Below are positions 59,430 through 64,000 of a stretch of 64,000 nucleotides of DNA, piece by piece. Under the pieces are notes generated by a model, which had not been told where the DNA came from, made no database searches, and saw nothing but the letters and a program-made list of their open reading frames with translations. Position numbers and translations under genes: made by a program. The stretch is from Lamellibrachia satsuma. Its lineage: Eukaryota > Annelida > Polychaeta > Sabellida > Siboglinidae. Within the stretch, counting starts at the first letter, position 1. Every line of letters starts with the position of its first letter. The DNA lies in assembly GCA_033239005.1 (NCBI GenBank), contig BSQZ01000052.1, positions 3,506,501 to 3,570,500 of the forward strand, in the 5' to 3' direction.

Positions 59430-61510
59430 AGTTTCTAAAGCGATACGTGATTTTCTGTTAGCAACGTGCCAGCCATTTTTGAGTCGCTGACAACCATTGT
59501 CATTATCATTGACAACAAACTGCATGTCGCTGTTGCATGCATTAATCAAGCGATTTATTTCGCTCACAAACATGTGTTGTCGCGACTAAATGTATGTTTA
59601 CTATGAAAGCCAGTCAAATGAAATAAGTGTTGAATTTGTCACTCAAATAAACTGTAATTTACATGTTTTCGTGGTTGGCAGTGGCAGCGCCAAAATACTG
59701 GATTTTTAGCTACACTATATCGTATGTCACCGACACTAGTCACTACGCGTTATGCCTTGTGCTTGGTTATGTCATATGACTCGTGATTACGATTATTGTT
59801 GCAACACTTGTCCAACATGACAACAAAAAATATGGATTCGTTTACTTACTTCGTGCGATTTAAACTGTTCTTGACCGCATCGCGTCGGCCGTCGCTATAA
59901 ACAAACTTGTGCCCCGGGGATTCCCACATAATGTGTTTTTGTGTTGTTCTTCCTGTCATTGGTTATACGTGATCGCCACCTGCCGGATTAAGAATAAGGC
60001 TCACGATCAGGCTGTACTGTTGACGTTGTGGCAAAACCGCCAGGCCATTGCCCTTGTGACCCGTAATATACGTGTCTTTGGCAGAAAATATATAGAAGAA
60101 ACGGTTTGAAGAACAATAATGAGTAGATTTACTTCAAATCCGATTAACCCGGGGTGTAAGTGTCGGCGCAGTGAAGCTGTGTATGTTCTATGTACAATTG
60201 TAGCGGGGAGTATGTCATTTATGTGGTATGTATAATATTACAAATGTAGTTTACATATTTACGTAATTGTTATCTTCCTGAGCCGAATATTACTATTACA
60301 GGATGTTTAACTACACCACTCACTAGTCACCACGCGTTATGCCTAGGCTATGCATGTCAAATGACTCATGATTACAACTAAGTTATTAAATATTGTCGCT
60401 AAACTACAGGACAGCGAAAATATGCTCTCACGTTATTTACTTCATGCGAGTTTAAACGTCAACTTATGTGAACTGTTCTTGACCGCACTGCGTCGCCGAA
60501 AGACAAGTTCTGGGCATTTCCGCGATGTCTATTTTCGTGTTTTAATGGTTATTCAATTCATTAACATTGGTTATAAGATCGCCACCTATCGGGTTAAAGG
60601 CAAGGCTCGCAAACTGCACTGTTGACATTATGGTAAAAGCGCCCGGTCATTGACATTGTCTTTGGCAGGGTTGCCACATTTGAAGAAAAAAATAATGAAT
60701 ACTGCCACTGGGTGTAAGCGTCCCCTTATGAAAATATACCATCGTATTCCATGGTAAAATACCATGGTGTTTTGAAACAGGTAAACCGTGGAAAATACCA
60801 TGATATACCATGGAAATTATGGTATATTATGGTGTTTTGAAACAAGTCAATGCCAATGGCAATGGCCGGGCGCTTTTACCATGGCGTCAACAGTACAGAT
60901 CGCGTGCCTTGCCCTTAACCCGACAGGAGGCGATCGTATAGCCAATGTCAATGAACTGAATAACCACAAAAAGTGGCAGTGGCTAGTGTGGTCAAGTTCA
61001 GTTCACAGAACTGGGCGTTTAGATTCGCATGAAATAAGTATAAAGTTATCGAGCGTATATTTCGCTGTCCTGTAGGAAAAGTTTAGCGACAATAACTAAG
61101 TTGTAATCATGAGTCATTTGACATAGCCTAGGCATAACGTGTAGTGACCAGTGTAGTTAAACTTCCTGTATTATTGCCATAATATCGGCTGTAATAGTAA
61201 TAGTACGTACTCAGCTCAGGAATATAACAGTTACGTAAATATGTAAATTACATTTTGTAATATTGCGTGACAAATTCAACACATATTTAACCTGACTGGC
61301 TTTCATAGAAGACATACATTTAGTCGCTACAACACACGTTTGTGAGAAAAAGAAATCGTTTGATTCATGCACGCAACAGCAACATGCAGTTTGTTGTCAA
61401 TGGTTGTCAGCGACTCAAAAATGGCCGGCGCGTTGCTAACAGAAAATCACGTATCGATTTAGCCTCGATTATCCAGGCTCCGCGCTGTGGCGCCACCGTT
61501 TGTCGCACAC
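59430..61510. repeat. Large inverted repeat made of the 38110-39073 repeat family
   Basis: The left half (about 59430-60690) and right half (about 60860-61510) carry the same blocks in opposite orientation. GCGCCCGGTCATTG near 60642 faces CAATGGCCGGGCGC near 60860; ACTCATGATTACAAC near 60362 faces GTTGTAATCATGAGT near 61101; and GTTAGCAACGTGCCAGCC near 59458 faces GGCCGGCGCGTTGCTAAC near 61423. The left half has an extra ~550-bp internal block. The centre holds part of the ACCATGGT MITE. Confidence 0.75.
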
Positions 61511-61559
61511 ATCTCTTCTCGGCGGATTCACGAAACCGAGCGAGAGTCGGATATTAAGA

Positions 61560-61685
61560 TTTAACAAGATTTGCCGTCGAAGCCAAAGGCCCAGATGGCA
61601 AATGGACAAGGAAGCCATTGTGTTATCGATAGTCCAACAATGTTCATCTACGTGTAACCCGCCCTCCTGAGATATGTGTCAACCT
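61560..61685 (-). mobile_element. CR1-like LINE 3' end fragment
   Basis: The reverse complement matches the 3' end of the 19169-23182 element (CCATATGGGCCTTTGGCTT-like and GGCAAATCTTGTTAA-like blocks), ending at 61560. It abuts a + strand CR1 copy. Confidence 0.8.
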
Positions 61686-61689
61686 ATAA

Positions 61690-63318
61690 AAATAAAATTA
61701 GAAAGCGAAGCAGATTACGATTAAGGCAATTTTAAGCTGTTTGGTGCAAAATATTTTCCGGAAATTCAAAATTAACTATTGGATTAGTTTACCGAAGTCC
61801 AAACATAAACGAAGAGGATAATACAAAAATTCAAAATGCTATAAAGGAAGTTAGTAAAGGGGAATGTATCATAATGGAGATTTTAACCATGGACACAATG
61901 GAAATGGACATCTCTGGAGAGTACAGGGGGTAATGACCAACAATTTATATTTTTAATTCAGGAGAGCTTCCTTACCCAGCACGTGCTAGAACCAACCAGG
62001 GGAAAAAATGTATTATATATAGTTTTATCATCACAAAAAGAATTAGTGGACAATGTACATGAATTATTGGGTAACAGTGACCACAATCAAATACATTTTG
62101 ACATCAATGTAAAATCAGAAAGTAAAAATAAAAAAACATATAGGCGAAACTTCCACAAAAGTAACTATAAAGATATGAATAAACACTTAGCAAAGCTAGA
62201 TTGGAATAACATGCTGATGAATAAGACCGCAATTGAATGTTGGAATATTATAAAATATGAAATTGAGAGTATCATCGATAAATTTGTTCCCTTGAAAAAA
62301 CAAGGAAAACGGTCTAGAAAGAAACACTTGTTAAAAGAAGCTATTAGAAAAATAGTGTTTAAACAAACTATGTTGAAGGGTTTATAGGCGTACCAGAAAG
62401 GATGAAGACTATGCAAATTACAAAGAGGCACTTAATCTAGCTACAACTGAAATTAGAAAATCTAAAAGAATCTTTGAAAAAAAATTGGCAGGTAATATAA
62501 AAAATTACAGCAACAGTTTCTATGCTTATATAAGGAGTAAACAGAAAGTTCGAGATAAGGTCGGACCACTGGAAAACAACAGGGGAAACATAATTTCAGA
62601 CGGATTTAAAATGGCAGAGGTCCTGAATGAGTATTTCAGCTCAGTTTTTACCACAGAAGATATCAGCTCACTTCCAGTTCCATTTACTAAATTTGAGGGC
62701 AGTAGATCAGAACGTTTAGGGCAGTTATTTGTACCTCCTGAAATGATAGCAAAGAAAATTAAGAAGATGAAAGATAATAAATCACCTGGAGTTGGTGGGA
62801 TACCACCAAAACTGCTTAAGGAAACTGTTGAGCAAATTAATACACCACTTGCAAAATTGTTTAACTTGTCACTAGAAAAAGGAATAGTTCCTTAAGAATG
62901 GAAAGAGGCAAACATTACGCCGCTATTTAAGAAGGGATCGAGGAACAAGCCAGAAAATTGCAGACCAGTGAGTTTAACATCAGTTGTATTTAAATTACTC
63001 GAAACATTAATTAGAGACCACATGGTGGAATTCCTTGTAAAACATAAATTAATAAATACATCTCAACATGGGTTCCTAAATGCAAGGTCATGTCTAACCA
63101 ATCTCTTGTGTTTTTTGAAGAAATTACAAAGTGGGTAGATGACGGGTCACCAGTGGATGTTGTCTACTTAGATTTTCAGAAAGCTTTCGATAAAGTGCCA
63201 CATCAAAGATTGTTACTTAAACTAAAAGCCCATGGTATAGTTAACACACACACATGCACACAAACATTACATTTACGCCAAGATGTAATGCAACACTTAT
63301 TACCATTTCAAATTATGT

Positions 63319-63387
<69 letters not shown>

Positions 63388-64000
63388 AAGACCCATTAAA
63401 GTCCTAAAATGAGCTATTACATATAATATATTATGTATTTATAATACGCGTCAGTCGATCACCGATTATCCTGGTGGATATCACATCATTTTGGTAATCA
63501 ACTGGATAAAAAAGTGGCTTACACACAGAAAACAGAGAGTAATAGTAGACATTTCAAACTGGAAATCGGTTTTGAGTGGGGTACCACACGGATCAGTATT
63601 GGCCCTATACTGTTTTTAATACATATATAAATGATTTGGAAGATGACATATCTAGCAAAGTACTCAAATTTGCAGATGACACAAAAGTATTCAGAAAGGT
63701 TACTAATGATACAGATAAACAAAGTTTACAGGATGATCTAGATAAATTAGTTAAATGGTCAGAACAATGGCAAATGTTATTAAATTTTGGGAAGTGTAAA
63801 TGTATACACATAGGACATGGAAACATGGATGAAGAATATAAAATGGGGGATGCTGTACTAGATAGAACCACACAAGAAAAGGACTTAGGAGTAACATTTA
63901 GTGCTGACATGAAAGTTTCAGAGCAATGTGGTATTACTGCTTCGAAAGGAAATCATTCTAGGGCTAATTAGAAAAACTATCATGTATAAGGAGAAACAGC
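61690..64000 (+). mobile_element. CR1-like LINE ORF2, 5'-truncated, continues past window end
   Basis: Close relative of the copy at 20437-22360. It has [52 protein letters not shown] and FADDTKVFRK. Frames break near 62387, 62895 (TAA after EKGIVP) and at an insertion at 63240-63503. The palm-block glycine-serine region near 63580 is also shifted. Confidence 0.87.
63240..63503. mobile_element. ~265-bp insertion with (AT)n core within the CR1 RT
   Basis: The CR1 reading frame is interrupted between AHGI and the W(I/K)KWLT block. The insert contains a CA-rich start, about 30 AT units (63325-63384) and AT-rich flanks. The insert's family is not recognised. Confidence 0.6.

Overview
This is a repeat-rich window of a metazoan nuclear genome. 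It is AT-rich, genes have spliced exons with GT..AG introns, and there are many decayed non-LTR retrotransposons (RTE-like, CR1-like, L2-like and Rex1/Babar-like), hAT-type non-autonomous elements, a tRNA-derived SINE and long (AT)n and (GT)n tracts. The transposon mix and a PARP14-like tandem family fit an aquatic invertebrate or a basal chordate. I cannot place it more closely from the sequence alone.

Two gene families carry the cellular coding content. (1) A complete five-exon CHMP4/Snf7 gene (ESCRT-III, + strand, 3838-12010, 220 residues). Its intron 1 contains a near-identical second copy of its own promoter and the first ~69 bases of its coding sequence. (2) A PARP14-like ADP-ribosyltransferase array on the - strand. 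Gene A (34986 to 15413) can be assembled into 12 coding exons with consistent splice phases, giving about 1003 residues: RRM, KH-like region, one macrodomain, a KH-like module and a PARP catalytic domain with a tankyrase-like H-Y-E triad. Copy B (56139 to 48208) is a younger paralogue whose remaining exons are open. It lacks the 5' RRM/KH exons and has lost the KH-like module before the catalytic domain while keeping phase. Copy C (45783 to 41537) is a pseudogene with a stop, frameshifts and loss of the catalytic core. At 45783 the macrodomain exon of C is joined directly to a copy of the CHMP4 3' flank, which marks a tandem-duplication breakpoint.

Layout: 1-650 LINE fragment (-); ~690-3396 RTE-like LINE (+) with a TAAG tail; 3397-3592 dispersed repeat; 3593-12102 CHMP4, with a 560-bp tandem array, SINE, minisatellite and L2 fragment in its introns; 12223-15412 flank shared with copy B; 15413-34986 PARP gene A, whose introns hold a decayed RTE-like LINE, a CR1 element with ORF1 and ORF2, a Rex1/Babar-like LINE containing a 37-bp minisatellite, and many microsatellites; 35382-35985 hAT-like element; 36408-36692 two palindromes; 37178-38105 long inverted repeat with about 97 GT units at its hinge; 38110-39070 dispersed repeat; 39070-41500 no recognisable gene; 41537-45783 PARP C; 45783-56139 duplicated flank plus PARP B; 56307-58900 palindromic MITE, (AT)n and SINE-like tail; 58900-61560 (AT)n and a large inverted repeat; 61560-64000 CR1 fragments.

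Because A and B are alignable by eye, several elements can be called as insertions from the empty site in the other copy: a hAT MITE, an L2 tail, a 710-bp repeat and the CR1 block in A, and an L2 fragment in B. All paralogue comparisons and exon borders were made by reading and have not been checked by alignment software.
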